From Bauldia sp. (GTDB lineage: Bacteria > Pseudomonadota > Alphaproteobacteria > Rhizobiales > Kaistiaceae): a DNA stretch of 64,000 nt. The stretch's first letter is position 1. Each line of letters opens with the position of its first letter. The notes below the pieces were generated by a model. It ran no database searches and was not told where the DNA came from. It saw only the letters and a list, made by a program, of their open reading frames with translations. The stretch spans positions 186,001-250,000 of the forward strand of contig JANQRX010000001.1 of assembly GCA_028284325.1 (NCBI GenBank). The letters are read 5' to 3'. Both the position numbers and the translations under genes were made by a program. Below are positions 26,980 to 39,196 of this stretch, piece after piece.

Positions 26980-27079
26980 CTTTGGGTGAACCTCCCTCAT
27001 CGATCGGATCGACCCCACGACAGCGCGTGAGGCCATCACGGCGGCTTCTAGCCGCAATCACCGCGTTCGTCAATATTGA

Positions 27080-27091
27080 CTGACTAGTCAG
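27080..27091. promoter_or_regulatory. TetR-type operator in the divergent promoter region
   Basis: CTGACTAGTCAG is a perfect 12-base palindrome between the divergent starts of the binding-protein (26979) and aldehyde dehydrogenase (27217) genes. TTGACT (27076-27081) overlaps its left edge and could be a rightward -35 element. The centre recurs at 23824-23831, in front of the TetR gene of the same locus. Confidence 0.6.
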
Positions 27092-27107
27092 CTTAAAATA
27101 AGTAACC

Positions 27108-27119
27108 GACCAGCCGGTC
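27108..27119. promoter_or_regulatory. Second, imperfect dyad next to the TetR operator
   Basis: GACC-AGCC-GGTC has symmetrical ends and lies 28 bases, close to three helical turns, from the palindrome at 27080. It could be a second, weaker site for the same or another regulator. The evidence is only the symmetry and spacing. Confidence 0.25.
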
Positions 27120-27216
27120 AATTAGAAGCGAAGGTGGCCGGCGATTGGAGGGGGCGGGTGTACGAGGTCGGTGGTGCCCTGATCCTGCCGGCGCCCATCA
27201 ACCAGCCAGGGACGAC

Positions 27217-28674
27217 ATGACCGAGACCGCTACAACGGACCACGTGCATTTCATCGACGGGCAATGGCAACCATCGCAAGACGGCGCCTTCGTGCCGGCC
27301 GTGTCGCCGGCCAACCGCAAGGAGCTTGGCCGGGTGGCGCAGGGCGATCGTGTCGACGCGCGCACAGCTGTCGCCGCCGCACGACGGGGTCACGAGGCGC
27401 TTGCGAAGATGTCGCGCTGGGACCTGGCCCGGGCCTGCAACCGCGTCGCCGACGAGATCGAGAAGCGCCGCGACATTCTGGCGACGACGCTGGCGCAGGA
27501 GCAGGGCAAGCCGCTGATGGGCGAGGCCTATGGCGAGGTCGACGCGGCCGCGCTCGGCTATCGCGAGGCCGGCGAACTCTTCAAGTGGATGGCCGGCGAG
27601 GTCATCCCGGTCGAAACGCCGGGTAAGCGGGCCATCAGCTACCGCGCCCCGCGCGGCGTCTACGGCGTGATCACGCCGTGGAACTTCCCCGTCAACATCC
27701 CGGTCGAGTATCTGGCGCCGTGTCTGGCGGCCGGCAACGCCGTTGTCTGGGTCCCCGCACCGTCGACTTCGCTGTGCGCGGCCCGGCTGATGGAGTGCAT
27801 CGTCGAGGCCGACCTGCCGGCCGGTGCGGTCAATCTCGTCCATGGCCCGGGACCTGTCGTGGGCGACGAGGTGGTCGGGCATGCCGGCGTCGACGGCATC
27901 GGCTTCACCGGCAGCCCGGCCACCGGCGCGGCCATCGCCGCCCGTGGCGCAGGCAAGCCCATGCTGCTCGAACTGGGCGGCAACGGGCCGGTGATCGTGC
28001 TCGACGACGCCGATCCGGTGCGCGCCGCCGAGGCCGCGGCCGCCGGCTCGTTCTTCAATGCCGGGCAAGTGTGTGCCGCGACCGGACGGGTGCTGTGCGC
28101 GCGCGGCGTGCAGGAGCCCTTTGCCGAGGCGCTCCTGGCTGCGGCGCAGAAAGTCAAAATCGGCGACCCCATGGATCCGGACACCACCATGGGACCGCTC
28201 AACAATCCCGCGGTGGCCGACAAGGTGGAGGCGCATGTCGCCGACGGTCTCGAACGCGGCGGCGTGCTGCTGGCCGGCGGTCATCGCATGCCGGATCTCG
28301 GCTCGGACCTGTTCTTCGCGCCGACGGTGATCGGCGACGTGCCGCCCGGCGCGGACCTGAACGCGGCCGAGACCTTCGGTCCGGTGGCGCCGATCGTGGT
28401 GCTGGACAGCGACGACGAGCTGATCGCCGCCGCCAATGCCGCCCGCCACGGCCTGGCCGCCAGCGTCTTCACGCGGGATCTCGCCCGCGCCTTCAGGTTC
28501 GGCGAGGCCATCCAGGCCGGCCTGGTCAACATCAACAGTCCGAGCTCGTACTGGGAGCTGCACCTGCCGTTCGGCGGGGCGCCGGGCAAGGACAGCGGCA
28601 TCGGCCGGCTCGGCGGCAAGCACACGCTGCAGGCCGTCACCGAGATCAAGACCATCACATTCGACATCTCATAG
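27217..28674 (+). CDS. NAD(P)-dependent aldehyde dehydrogenase (paralogue)
   Basis: Aldehyde dehydrogenase of 485 residues, clearly paralogous to the one at 19042. They share GVYGVITPWNFPVNIPVEYL, the GFTGSPATG/GFTGSAATG block and the end motif YWELHLPFGGAPGKDSGIGR. The nucleophile is Cys286 in NAGQVCAA. ATG at 27217 has AGGGA four bases upstream. It is followed after 13 bases by a RidA-family gene and is divergent from ABC transporter 3, which mirrors the arrangement of transporter 2. Confidence 0.9.
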   Translation: MTETATTDHVHFIDGQWQPSQDGAFVPAVSPANRKELGRVAQGDRVDARTAVAAARRGHEALAKMSRWDLARACNRVADEIEKRRDILATTLAQEQGKPLMGEAYGEVDAAALGYREAGELFKWMAGEVIPVETPGKRAISYRAPRGVYGVITPWNFPVNIPVEYLAPCLAAGNAVVWVPAPSTSLCAARLMECIVEADLPAGAVNLVHGPGPVVGDEVVGHAGVDGIGFTGSPATGAAIAARGAGKPMLLELGGNGPVIVLDDADPVRAAEAAAAGSFFNAGQVCAATGRVLCARGVQEPFAEALLAAAQKVKIGDPMDPDTTMGPLNNPAVADKVEAHVADGLERGGVLLAGGHRMPDLGSDLFFAPTVIGDVPPGADLNAAETFGPVAPIVVLDSDDELIAAANAARHGLAASVFTRDLARAFRFGEAIQAGLVNINSPSSYWELHLPFGGAPGKDSGIGRLGGKHTLQAVTEIKTITFDIS

Positions 28675-28687
28675 GAAAGGAAGACCG

Positions 28688-29167
28688 GTGGGCCATATCG
28701 AACAGCGTCTGAAGGAAATGGGCATCGAACTGTCGCGCCCGCCCAAGCCGGTCGCCTCCTATCTGCCCGGCGTCCAGGTCGACAATATCCTCTACGTGTC
28801 CGGCACGATCGGCACGGTGGTCGACGAGAACGACAACGACGTCCTGCCCCATGTCGGCCAGGTCGGCGTGATCTCGCTGGAGGACGCCTACCAGTCCGCG
28901 CGCCTGACGGCGATCAACCATGCGTCCATGATCAGGGCGGTGATCGGCGACCTCGACCGGCTGGTCCGGATCGTCAAGATGATCGGCTACATCAATGCGG
29001 CCCCGGGCTTCAAGGACGCGCCGCAGGTGCTGAACGGCGCGTCCCACTTCTGGATCGAACTGCTGGGCGAGGAGCGGGGCTCCCACGCCCGCGCCGCCCT
29101 CTACCAGGACCAGCTCACCTCCGACGCCCCGGTCGAGATCGAGATGACGGTGCAGGTGACGCCGTAA
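28688..29167 (+). CDS. RidA family protein (second copy)
   Basis: A 159-residue Rid-family protein of a different subgroup from the one at 15336. It has an N-terminal MGHIEQRLKEMGIELSRPPKP, the core YVSGTIGTV and GQVGV, and GSHARAALYQDQL with the conserved arginine, ending in VEIEMTVQV. The frame starts with GTG (28688) preceded by AAAGGAAG. The only nearby ATG, twelve codons in, would lose the conserved N-terminal strand. It is co-transcribed with the aldehyde dehydrogenase. Confidence 0.85.
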   Translation: MGHIEQRLKEMGIELSRPPKPVASYLPGVQVDNILYVSGTIGTVVDENDNDVLPHVGQVGVISLEDAYQSARLTAINHASMIRAVIGDLDRLVRIVKMIGYINAAPGFKDAPQVLNGASHFWIELLGEERGSHARAALYQDQLTSDAPVEIEMTVQVTP

Positions 29168-29236
29168 GCGACATCTCTGCCTTCAGCGGCGCTTCGTGAC
29201 AGCCCGGAAAAAGCCGCCGCCACGCCGTTCTGATCC

Positions 29237-29267
29237 TTGACCCTCCAGCAACTGGAAGCCCTATATC
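29237..29267 (+). promoter_or_regulatory. CueR-type (MerR-family) copper-responsive promoter
   Basis: TTGACC (29237-29242) and TATATC (29262-29267) are separated by exactly 19 bases, the stretched spacing typical of MerR-family promoters. The spacer carries ACCCTCC-N7-GGAAGCC, close to the known CueR operator ACCTTCC-N7-GGAAGGT, with the inner dyad TCCAG-CAA-CTGGA. Transcription would start roughly 20 bases before the copper ATPase ATG at 29294. No CueR gene is visible in the window. Confidence 0.78.
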
Positions 29268-29293
29268 TCCCCGGTGAATCCGAGGAGAGGCCG

Positions 29294-31648
29294 ATGGCGT
29301 CGCAGACGTGTCACAGCCATGAGTCGACCGCCGCCGACGGGCAGCATCATCACGATGGCGAGGCCGCGCAAGGGACCATCGATCCGGTCTGCGGCATGAC
29401 CGTTGCAGTCGCTGCCGACACGCCGTCGAGCGTGTTCGACGACCGGACCTTTCATTTCTGCTCCGACGGCTGCCGCGAAAAATTCGACGCCGATCCGTGG
29501 TTCTACGCCTCCGGCAACGCGGCCAAGGTCGCCACCCGCGCAGCGCCCGGCGCCCAGTGGACGTGCCCCATGCACCCCGAGGTCGTCGCCGACGAGCCCG
29601 GCGCCTGCCCGATCTGCGGCATGGCGCTGGAACCGATGGTGCCCGGTGACGAGCCCAACGACGAGCTAGTCGACTTCCAGCGGCGCATGTGGATCAGCGC
29701 CGCGGCGGCGGTGCCGCTGCTGGTCCTGACGATGGGCGAGATGGTCGGCCTGCCGGTACGCGCCTGGGTCGGGCATCGCACCGCGGTCTACATCGAGTTC
29801 GTGCTGGCCACGCCCATCGTCCTCTGGGCCGCCCAGCCTTTCTTCCGCCGGGGCGTGGACTCCATCCGCAACGCCTCCCCCAACATGTGGACGCTGATCG
29901 CGCTCGGCGTCGGCGCCGCGTACCTGTTCTCGATCTTTGCGACCTTCGCCCCCGGCCTGTTTCCCGAGGCCTACCGGACCGGCGAGACCGTGGGCACCTA
30001 TTTCGAGGCCGCGGTCGTCATCGTCACGCTGGTCTTTGTCGGTCAGGTGCTGGAGCTGCGGGCGCGAGAGCGTACCGGTGACGCGATCAGGGCGCTGCTC
30101 GACCTCGCGCCCAAGACCGCACGGCGCATCCTCCCCGACGGGACGGAGTACGACGCGCCGCTCGAAAACATCGTCGTCGGCGATGTCCTGCGCGTCCGGC
30201 CAGGCGACAGCGTGCCGGTGGACGCCGAGGTCGTCGACGGACGTTCCTCGGTGGACGAGAGCATGATGACCGGCGAGCCGGTTCCGGTGGAGAAGGTGCC
30301 CGGCGACACGGTGACCGGCGGCACCATCAACGGGAACGGGACGTTGGCCGTGCGCGCCACCCGGGTCGGCGCCGACACCCTGTTGGCACAGATTGTCGAG
30401 ATGGTCGCCGGCGCGCGCCGCTCGAAAGCGCCGATCCAGGGCCTCGCCGACCGCGTGTCGGCCGTCTTCGTGCCCACGGTGGTCCTCGTCGCCATCGCCG
30501 CGTTCGTGTTGTGGCTGATCTTCGGTCCCGATCCGGCGCTGGCCTTCGCGGTCGTGGCCGCCGTCTCGGTGCTGATCATCGCCTGCCCCTGCGCCCTCGG
30601 TCTGGCCACCCCGATCTCGATCACCACCGCCGCCGGCCGCGGCGCGCAGGCCGGGGTCCTGATCCGCGACGCGGAGGCGCTGGAGCGCATGGCCAAGGTC
30701 GATGTCGTCGTCGTCGACAAGACCGGCACGCTGACGATCGGCAAGCCGGAGGTCACCGATATGGTGGCCACGGCCGACATCGGCGAAACCGACCTCCTCT
30801 CGCTGGCCGCGTCGCTGGAGCGCGGGTCGGAGCATCCGCTGGCCGAGGCCATCGTCGAGGCGGCGCACACGCGCGGCCTCAGCCTTGAGAAGGCCGAGGC
30901 GTTCGAGGCGGTGACCGGCAAGGGCGCGCGTGGCCGGGTCGGCGGTCGCCGTATCGCGCTGGGCAATGCCGCGATGATGGCCGGGCTCGACCTCGGAGCC
31001 GGCGAGAACACGGCGGAGGCCCTTCGTCGCGACGGCAAGACGGCCATGTTCTTCGCCGTCGACGATCGTCTCGCCGGCATCGTCGCCGTGGCCGATCCCG
31101 TCCGCGAGACCGCCGCCGCAGCCATCCGCGATCTTCACCGCGAAGGGCTGCGGATCATCATGGCGACCGGCGACAACCGCCGGACGGCCGAGGCCGTGGC
31201 AGCGCAACTCGGTATCGACGAGGTGCGCGCCGGGCTCCTGCCGGACGGCAAGAAGGCGCTGGTCGACGAGCTGCAGGCGGCGGGCGCCTCCGTCGCCATG
31301 GCCGGCGACGGCGTCAATGACGCCCCCGCGCTGGCCGCCGCCCACGTCGGCATCGCCATGGGCACCGGCGCCGACGTGGCCGTGGAGAGCGCCGGTATCA
31401 CGCTGCTGGGCGGCGACATCGCGGGGATCGTCAGGGCGCGCCGGCTGGCGCGGGCGACGCTGACCAACATCCGGCAGAACCTGTTCTTCGCCTTTGCCTA
31501 CAACAGCGCCGGCGTGCCCATCGCGGCCGGCGTCCTGTTCCCGGTCTTCGGCCTGCTCCTCTCGCCGATGATCGCCGCCGCGGCCATGAGCTTCTCGTCG
31601 GTCTCGGTCATCACCAACGCGCTCCGCCTGCGCAACGTGAGACTTTGA
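29294..31648 (+). CDS. Copper-translocating P-type ATPase (P1B)
   Basis: Inner-membrane ATPase exporting Cu(I), or Ag(I), 784 residues. A His-rich N-terminus ([18 protein letters not shown]) is followed by a YHS metal site (DPVCGM) and a second metal-binding module ([22 protein letters not shown]). This replaces the usual CXXC ferredoxin-like domains. The ATPase core has the membrane CPC metal site at 431-433 ([12 protein letters not shown]), phosphorylated Asp475 in DKTGTLT, the HP motif in GSEHPLAE, and [13 protein letters not shown] at 29294 has GGAGAGG upstream. The CueR-like promoter supports copper as inducer. Confidence 0.93.
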   Translation: MASQTCHSHESTAADGQHHHDGEAAQGTIDPVCGMTVAVAADTPSSVFDDRTFHFCSDGCREKFDADPWFYASGNAAKVATRAAPGAQWTCPMHPEVVADEPGACPICGMALEPMVPGDEPNDELVDFQRRMWISAAAAVPLLVLTMGEMVGLPVRAWVGHRTAVYIEFVLATPIVLWAAQPFFRRGVDSIRNASPNMWTLIALGVGAAYLFSIFATFAPGLFPEAYRTGETVGTYFEAAVVIVTLVFVGQVLELRARERTGDAIRALLDLAPKTARRILPDGTEYDAPLENIVVGDVLRVRPGDSVPVDAEVVDGRSSVDESMMTGEPVPVEKVPGDTVTGGTINGNGTLAVRATRVGADTLLAQIVEMVAGARRSKAPIQGLADRVSAVFVPTVVLVAIAAFVLWLIFGPDPALAFAVVAAVSVLIIACPCALGLATPISITTAAGRGAQAGVLIRDAEALERMAKVDVVVVDKTGTLTIGKPEVTDMVATADIGETDLLSLAASLERGSEHPLAEAIVEAAHTRGLSLEKAEAFEAVTGKGARGRVGGRRIALGNAAMMAGLDLGAGENTAEALRRDGKTAMFFAVDDRLAGIVAVADPVRETAAAAIRDLHREGLRIIMATGDNRRTAEAVAAQLGIDEVRAGLLPDGKKALVDELQAAGASVAMAGDGVNDAPALAAAHVGIAMGTGADVAVESAGITLLGGDIAGIVRARRLARATLTNIRQNLFFAFAYNSAGVPIAAGVLFPVFGLLLSPMIAAAAMSFSSVSVITNALRLRNVRL

Positions 31649-31743
31649 GTGGAGTTGCATGCGGCCTCGTGGCGCGGGTCGTCGGTCTGCGGCGGCTGAA
31701 GGTGGTGTGATAGCGTCGTCGCGTTGCCCGACGAGGACCATTC

Positions 31744-32478
31744 ATGCCGCCACCGCCGCCGGCTTTGGAGCACGGCCACGCGCCCGACGAGATCGCACTG
31801 CGCTTGTCCGACGGCCCGCGCGTCTCCTATCTCCGTGACGTCGTCTACGGCGGTATCGATGGTGCGGTGACCACGTTTGCGATCGTGGCCGGCGTCGTTG
31901 GCGCGGATCTGTCGTCCGGGATCGTCCTGGTCCTCGGCGCCGCCAATCTCCTGGCGGACGGATTCTCCATGGCGGCGGGCAACTTCTCGGCCACCAAGAC
32001 GGAAGTCGACGACCTCGACCGATTCCGGGAGATGGAGGCCCGCCATATCCGGCTTGATCCGGAGGGCGAGCGCGAGGAGGTCCGGCAGATCTATGCCGCC
32101 AAGGGTTTCTCGGGAGCGGATCTTGACCGCGCTGTCGAACTGATCACCGCATCGGAGGAACGCTGGGTGGCCACCATGCTGGTCGACGAGCACGGGCTCT
32201 CGCTGGCCCGGCGCTCCCCGATCCGCGCAGCGCTGGCAACGTTCGCCGCCTTCTTCGCCTGTGGCGCGGTGCCTTTGCTGCCGTTCGTCTTCGGAGCCTC
32301 CGCGAGTCTTGTGCTGTCGTCGCTGCTGACGGCGGTCGTCTTCTTCCTCATCGGCTCCATGAAGAGCCGCTGGTCGACCGCCTCCTGGTGGTACTCGGGG
32401 CTGGAAACGCTGGCCATCGGTATGGCCGCTGCGTCGATGGCCTACGCCGTCGGCTTCCTGCTGAGCGGCCTGGTCTAG
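31744..32478 (+). CDS. VIT1/CCC1-family transporter (iron/manganese)
   Basis: Integral membrane protein of 244 residues. The family signature is clear: YLRDVVYGGIDGAVTTFAIVAGVVGA and LLADGFSMAAGNFSATKTE around the first two helices. A cytoplasmic Glu-rich loop (EMEARHIRLDPEGEREEVRQIY) precedes three C-terminal helices. Relatives move Fe(II) or Mn(II) out of the cytoplasm. The proximity to the copper ATPase suggests a small metal-homeostasis block, but the 95-base gap leaves co-transcription open. Confidence 0.88.
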   Translation: MPPPPPALEHGHAPDEIALRLSDGPRVSYLRDVVYGGIDGAVTTFAIVAGVVGADLSSGIVLVLGAANLLADGFSMAAGNFSATKTEVDDLDRFREMEARHIRLDPEGEREEVRQIYAAKGFSGADLDRAVELITASEERWVATMLVDEHGLSLARRSPIRAALATFAAFFACGAVPLLPFVFGASASLVLSSLLTAVVFFLIGSMKSRWSTASWWYSGLETLAIGMAAASMAYAVGFLLSGLV

Positions 32479-32479
32479 G

Positions 32480-32519
32480 CGATGGCGACGTCGGTCGGAA
32501 CGAAGACGCCGCGCCATCG
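32480..32519. terminator. Hairpin between convergent genes
   Basis: CGATGGCG (32480-32487) is perfectly complementary to CGCCATCG (32512-32519), with a 24-base loop, in the 44-base gap between two convergent genes. It is possibly a bidirectional terminator or transcript end. No T-run is visible. Confidence 0.35.
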
Positions 32520-32522
32520 GTC

Positions 32523-33401
32523 CTAATGCCCGCCTTGCCGCCCGGGCGCCGCATCGCGAAGCACCTTGTAGAGCGACATGACGTTGTCCTCGCCGTAGCC
32601 GGCGTCGACGGTGCGTTCGAGCAGGCCGTCGACGAAGTCCGGCACCTCGGCGTTGATCCCGGCCTCCGCCGCCTGCCGGCTGGCCAGGTGTGAGACCGCC
32701 CGCCAGATGTTGAGGGTCGCCGGCGTATCGTCATAGCTCTGGTCGCGGATGATCCGGAGATAGCGCTGCGCCGCCGTGTCGTAATCCATGAGGTCGATGA
32801 AGGCGTCGAGGCTGACGCCCTCGGCGCGGCAGATCTCGGCGGCGTGGGCGAGACCGGGAAACTGCGTCAGGCGCATGGTGAGATAGGTGAGGTCGAGCGC
32901 CACGGCCACCCCGGCGTCGGCACCGACGAAGCGGACGCCGCTGCCGAGGCACACCAGCGCATCCTCGACGTCCTGGTAGGCGGCCGCGTCGCCGGACAAG
33001 AGGATTCGCGCCTCGTCGGTGCCGATGGTGGCCGGGCCGCCGAGAACGCCGCCGGCGAGACAGCGCGCACCGCGGGGCTCCAGCCACGCGCGCAGGGACC
33101 GGGCGTCCTGCGGGGTGCCCGTAGACAACTGGACGAGGGTGCGGCCGGAAAGCTGGGCCGTGACCGCGTCCGGCTCCAGCAGGGCGCGTGTGGTCGCATA
33201 GTCGCTGACACAGGTGATGGTGAGCGGGCTCGCGCGCAGGGCCGCCGTGACATCCTCCGCCGCCACGGCACCCCTTTCGATGAAAGGCCGCGCCGCTGCC
33301 GGTGTGCGGTTCCAGACCGTGAGGTTGTGCCCGGCGGCGCGTACGGCCTCGGCCACGGCCGCGCCCATCTTCCCCAGTCCGATGACCGTGATGTCCGCCA
33401 T
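32523..33401 (-). CDS. NAD(P)-binding dehydrogenase, imine-reductase-like
   Basis: Protein of the beta-hydroxyacid dehydrogenase superfamily, 292 residues. The Rossmann motif is ITVIGLGKMGAAVAEA with TVWNRT, suited to NADPH. A conserved LAGGVLGGPATIG segment follows. In 3-hydroxyisobutyrate dehydrogenases the catalytic lysine lies in a GxxxKxxNN motif. Here the equivalent stretch reads AGVAVALDLTYLTM with aspartate (Asp170) and no NN pair, as in imine reductases. The physiological substrate of such enzymes is usually unknown. It is apparently monocistronic. Confidence 0.78.
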   Translation of the reverse strand: MADITVIGLGKMGAAVAEAVRAAGHNLTVWNRTPAAARPFIERGAVAAEDVTAALRASPLTITCVSDYATTRALLEPDAVTAQLSGRTLVQLSTGTPQDARSLRAWLEPRGARCLAGGVLGGPATIGTDEARILLSGDAAAYQDVEDALVCLGSGVRFVGADAGVAVALDLTYLTMRLTQFPGLAHAAEICRAEGVSLDAFIDLMDYDTAAQRYLRIIRDQSYDDTPATLNIWRAVSHLASRQAAEAGINAEVPDFVDGLLERTVDAGYGEDNVMSLYKVLRDAAPGRQGGH

Positions 33402-33471
33402 GGTCGTGTCCCGTCCTGCCTGTGCTGACCGGACAGTATCCTACGCGCCGTCGCGGCAGGCGCGCGACAAA

Positions 33472-35598
33472 CTAAAGGTTTCGGCGCTCGCCGCCGATGA
33501 GCGCCAGCACCGCGCCGGCGGCGTCGGGGATGCTGGTGCCCGGGCCGAAGATTTCCGCCACCCCCGCTTCGCGCAGGAAGGCGTGGTCCTGGTCCGGGAT
33601 CACGCCGCCGGCGACGACGATGATGTCGCCGCGGTCGAGCGCCCGCAGCCGTTCGATCAGCGCCGGGATCAGCGTCTTGTGGCCGCCGGCCAGCGTCGAC
33701 ACGCCGATGATGTCGACCTCGCGCCGGATCGCCTCGTCGGCGGCCTCCTCCGGTGTGCGGAAGAGGTCCGACACGTCGACGGTAAACCCCATGTCGCCGA
33801 AGGCGCTGGCGATCACCTTGGCGCCGCGGTCGTGGCCGTCCTGGCCCATGCGGGCGACCAGGATCCGCGGTGCGTGGCCGAAGCGGTCGCGATGGGCGGC
33901 GACGCGGTCGCGGATGACGGCATACTCGGGGTCGTCCTGCATGGCGCCGGCATAGACCCCGGTGATGACCTGCGTGACGCCGGCATGGCGGCCGAAGGCG
34001 CGCTCCAGCGCGTCGGAGATTTCGCCCAGGGTCGCCCGCGCGGCGGCCGCCGTGACGGCGAGGTCGAGGAGATTGGCGTCGCCCGCGGCGCCCTTTTCCA
34101 GCGCGTCGAGCGCGACCTTGACCGTGGCCGGATCGCGCGTCGCCTTCACGCGGGCGATCTTGGCGACCTGGGCGTCGCGGACGGCGGCGTTATCGACCTC
34201 CAGGATGTCGACCGGCGCCTCGTCCTCCGGGCGGAAGCGGTTGACGCCGACGACCACGTCCTCACCCCGGTCGACGCGGGCCTGCCGCCGGGCGGCCGCC
34301 TCCTCGATCCGCCGTTTCGGCAGCCCCTCCACGACCGCTTTGGTCATGCCGCCGAGGTCCTCGACCTCGTGGATCAGCGCCCAGGCGGCCTCGGCGAGAT
34401 CGTCGGTCAGCCGCTCGACATAGTAAGAGCCGCCCAGCGGATCGACGACGCCGGTCACGCCGGTTTCGTGCTGGAGGATCAGTTGGGTGTTGCGGGCGAT
34501 CCGCGCCGAGAATTCGCTCGGCAGCGCGATCGCCTCGTCGAAGGAGTTGGTGTGCAGCGACTGCGTGCCGCCGAGCACCGCCGCCAGCGCCTCGTAGGCG
34601 GTGCGCACCACGTTGTTGTACGGGTCCTGCTCGGTCAGCGACACGCCCGACGTCTGGCAGTGGACCCGCAGTATCTTCGACCGCTCCGAGGTCGCGCCGA
34701 AATCGGTCATGATCTTCGCCCACATCCTGCGTGCGGCGCGCAGCTTGGCGGCTTCCATGAACAGGTTCATGCCGATGCCGAAGAAGAAGGAGAGCCGCCC
34801 GGCGAAGGCATCGATGTCGAGACCGCGATCGAGCGCGGCGCGCACATACTCCATGCCGTCGGCGAGCGTGTAGCCGAGCTCCTGGGCGAGCGTCGCGCCC
34901 GCCTCCTGCATGTGATAGCCGGAGATCGAGATCGAGTTGAACGTCGGCATCTTCTCGGCGGTGTAGGCGATGATGTCGGCCACGAGCCGCATCGACGGTT
35001 CGGGCGGGTAGACGTAGGTGTTGCGGACCATGAACTCCTTCAGGATGTCGTTCTGGACCGTGCCGGAGAGCTTCTCGGTCGCCACGCCCTGCTCGTTGCC
35101 GGCGACGATGAACATGGCGAGCACCGGGATCACCGCGCCGTTCATGGTCATCGACACGCTCATCTGATCGAGCGGGATACCCTCGAACAGCCGCTTCATG
35201 TCCTCCACGGTGTCGATGGCCACGCCCGCCTTACCCACATCGCCGGCCACGTGCGGATGGTCGCTGTCGTAGCCGCGATGGGTGGGCAGGTCGAAGGCGA
35301 CCGACAGCCCCTTCTGCCCCGCCGCGAGGTTCCTGCGGTAGAAGGCGTTGGACTCCTCCGCCGTCGAGAAGCCCGCATACTGGCGGATGGTCCACGGCCG
35401 TCCGGCGTACATGGTCGCGCGAATGCCGCGGGTGAACGGCGCGAGGCCCGGACGTTCGGCGGCGGCCTCGGGCGGCAGGTCGGCGGTCGTATAAAGCGGC
35501 TTCAGCGTCAGGCCCTCGGGCGTCGTCCGCTCAAGCTCCGACGGGTCGCGCTTCAGCTCATTGCGCGCGAGATCGATCCAGTCCCGGTCCCGGCTCAC
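33472..35598 (-). CDS. mcm: Methylmalonyl-CoA mutase
   Basis: Adenosylcobalamin-dependent isomerase converting (R)-methylmalonyl-CoA to succinyl-CoA, 708 residues, single-chain form. The substrate TIM barrel includes [39 protein letters not shown] and [20 protein letters not shown]. The C-terminal B12 domain carries DGHDRG (base-off ligand), GVSTLAGGH and VVAGGVIP. The true start is the GTG at 35598, which overlaps the stop of the carboxylase alpha gene (GTGA). A longer reading would run through that gene. It is the last gene of the propionyl-CoA operon. The methylmalonyl-CoA epimerase is not in the window. Confidence 0.94.
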   Translation of the reverse strand: MSRDRDWIDLARNELKRDPSELERTTPEGLTLKPLYTTADLPPEAAAERPGLAPFTRGIRATMYAGRPWTIRQYAGFSTAEESNAFYRRNLAAGQKGLSVAFDLPTHRGYDSDHPHVAGDVGKAGVAIDTVEDMKRLFEGIPLDQMSVSMTMNGAVIPVLAMFIVAGNEQGVATEKLSGTVQNDILKEFMVRNTYVYPPEPSMRLVADIIAYTAEKMPTFNSISISGYHMQEAGATLAQELGYTLADGMEYVRAALDRGLDIDAFAGRLSFFFGIGMNLFMEAAKLRAARRMWAKIMTDFGATSERSKILRVHCQTSGVSLTEQDPYNNVVRTAYEALAAVLGGTQSLHTNSFDEAIALPSEFSARIARNTQLILQHETGVTGVVDPLGGSYYVERLTDDLAEAAWALIHEVEDLGGMTKAVVEGLPKRRIEEAAARRQARVDRGEDVVVGVNRFRPEDEAPVDILEVDNAAVRDAQVAKIARVKATRDPATVKVALDALEKGAAGDANLLDLAVTAAAARATLGEISDALERAFGRHAGVTQVITGVYAGAMQDDPEYAVIRDRVAAHRDRFGHAPRILVARMGQDGHDRGAKVIASAFGDMGFTVDVSDLFRTPEEAADEAIRREVDIIGVSTLAGGHKTLIPALIERLRALDRGDIIVVAGGVIPDQDHAFLREAGVAEIFGPGTSIPDAAGAVLALIGGERRNL

Positions 35599-37577
35599 GT
35601 CTCGAACTCCATGATCACGTCGTCGACCGACAGGCGGTCGCCCGGCTTGGCCCTGATCGCCTTCACCCGGCCGTGGCGCGCCGCCTTGAGGACGTTTTCC
35701 ATCTTCATGGCTTCGACCACCGCGACCGCCTGGCCTTCCTGCACCTCGTCGCCTTCCGCCACGTCCAGCGCCACCACCACCCCCGGCATGGGGCAGGTGA
35801 GGAGATTGGAGGTGTCGGGCGCGACCTTGACCGGCATCAGCCGCGCGAGCTCGGCCACGCGGCGCGTATAGACCCGGACGGCGAGATCGGCGCCACGCTG
35901 GCGCAGGCGGAACCCGCCTGGAAGACGATCGACGCGGATGACATGCCGGCGGTCGCCGATGGCGACGGATGCACTGCGCAGCCCCGGCCGCCATCCGGTG
36001 GCAAGATCAATCCCATCACCGTCGCCCAGCCGCACCGTGTACACGCCGCCATTATCGGTCAGCGCGGCGTCCAGGGTCTGCCCGTCGATCACGACCGTTC
36101 GTTGCACCGGGCCGTCATTCGTCGTTGCCCTGCTGCGCGCCTCGCTGATGGTCGTGAGCGCCATGGCGACGGCGGCGAAGCGCCGGATGAGGTCGCCGTT
36201 CGGGGCGGCGGGCGCGAAGCCGTCGGGATAGACCTCGGCGATGAAGTTGGTCGACAGGTCGCCGCGCCGCCACGGATCGCGCTGCATCAGGTCGGCTAGG
36301 AACGGCAGATTGTGGGCGATGCCCTCGATCTCGAAGGCGTCGAGCGCGTCGGCCATGGCGTCGATGGCGCCGGTGCGGTCCGGCGCGTGGGTGCAGAGCT
36401 TGGCGATCATCGGGTCGTAGTAGGGCGATATGTCCGACCCCTCGGTGACGCCGGTATCGTTGCGGACGGTGGTCGCGCCATTGCGGCCTTCCGGCGGCGG
36501 CCGGTAGCGGCTGAGACGGCCGGTCGACGGCAGGAAGTCGCGATGCGGGTCTTCCGCGTAGAGGCGGCTTTCGACCGCCCAGCCGTCGAAGGCGATGTCG
36601 GCCTGCGTCAGGGCGAGCGGCTCGCCGGCGGCGACCCGGATCATCTGCTCGACCAGGTCGATGCCGGTGGTGAGTTCCGTCACGGGGTGCTCGACCTGCA
36701 GCCGGGTGTTCATCTCCAGGAAGTAGAAGCGCCCGTCGGGGTCGGCGATGAACTCCACCGTGCCGGCGCTCTGGTAGTCGACGGCGCGGGCGAGCGCCAC
36801 CGCCTGCGCGCCCATCTCGGCCCTGATCTCCGGCGTGACGAAGGGCGAGGGCGCTTCCTCGACGACCTTCTGGTTGCGCCGCTGGATCGAGCATTCGCGC
36901 TCGCCGAGATGGATGGCGTTGCCGTGGGCGTCGGCCAGCACCTGGATTTCGACATGGCGCGGCTTCTCGACGAAGCTCTCGATGAAGATGCTGCCGTCGC
37001 CGAAGGCGCTGACCGCCTCCGACCGCGATCGCGCGAAACCTTCGCGCGCCGCCGCCTCGTCATAGGCGATCCGCATACCCTTGCCGCCGCCGCCGGCCGA
37101 TGCCTTGATCATCACCGGGTAGCCGATCTCGCCGGCGATCCGCGCTGCGTGGTCCTCGTCGTCGATCAGTCCCATGAAGCCGGGCACGGTGGAGACGCCG
37201 GCCTCGGCCGCGATCCGTTTCGACGTGATCTTGTCGCCCATGGCCTCGATGGCCCTGGGCTTGGGGCCGATGAAGGTGATCCCGGCGTCTTCGAGCGCGG
37301 TGCAGAAGGCCGCGCGCTCCGACAGAAAACCGTAGCCCGGATGGACGGCGTCGGCGCCGGTGGCGCGGCAGGCGTCCAGGATCACCTCGGCGACGAGATA
37401 GCTCTCGCTGGCGGGCGCGGGACCGACCCGGACCGCCTCGTCGGCGGCGCCGGCATGGACGGCGTCGCGATCGGCGTCGGAATAGATCGCTACCGTTGCG
37501 ATCCCCATGCGGCGCGCGGTGTGGATGATCCGGCAGGCGATCTCGCCGCGATTGGCGATCAGGATCTTGTCGAACAT
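35595..37577 (-). CDS. pccA: Propionyl-CoA carboxylase, biotin-containing alpha subunit
   Basis: Biotin carboxylase plus biotin carrier, 660 residues. The N-terminal domain opens with [25 protein letters not shown]. The ATP-grasp region has [17 protein letters not shown] and the active-site block [20 protein letters not shown]. The C-terminal biotinyl domain has the target lysine in [12 protein letters not shown]. It lies 7 bases after pccB and overlaps the mutase start by 4 bases. Together they convert propionyl-CoA to methylmalonyl-CoA. Confidence 0.94.
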   Translation of the reverse strand: MFDKILIANRGEIACRIIHTARRMGIATVAIYSDADRDAVHAGAADEAVRVGPAPASESYLVAEVILDACRATGADAVHPGYGFLSERAAFCTALEDAGITFIGPKPRAIEAMGDKITSKRIAAEAGVSTVPGFMGLIDDEDHAARIAGEIGYPVMIKASAGGGGKGMRIAYDEAAAREGFARSRSEAVSAFGDGSIFIESFVEKPRHVEIQVLADAHGNAIHLGERECSIQRRNQKVVEEAPSPFVTPEIRAEMGAQAVALARAVDYQSAGTVEFIADPDGRFYFLEMNTRLQVEHPVTELTTGIDLVEQMIRVAAGEPLALTQADIAFDGWAVESRLYAEDPHRDFLPSTGRLSRYRPPPEGRNGATTVRNDTGVTEGSDISPYYDPMIAKLCTHAPDRTGAIDAMADALDAFEIEGIAHNLPFLADLMQRDPWRRGDLSTNFIAEVYPDGFAPAAPNGDLIRRFAAVAMALTTISEARSRATTNDGPVQRTVVIDGQTLDAALTDNGGVYTVRLGDGDGIDLATGWRPGLRSASVAIGDRRHVIRVDRLPGGFRLRQRGADLAVRVYTRRVAELARLMPVKVAPDTSNLLTCPMPGVVVALDVAEGDEVQEGQAVAVVEAMKMENVLKAARHGRVKAIRAKPGDRLSVDDVIMEFET

Positions 37578-37584
37578 GGGCGCG

Positions 37585-39117
<1,533 letters not shown>

Positions 39118-39196
39118 GGAAGCCGCGTGCGTGCGTTGCCTGAAGGATTTCAAGGATTTGCATGTTAGCGGGAAAAGCGGAACGGCCAAGCAGAAA

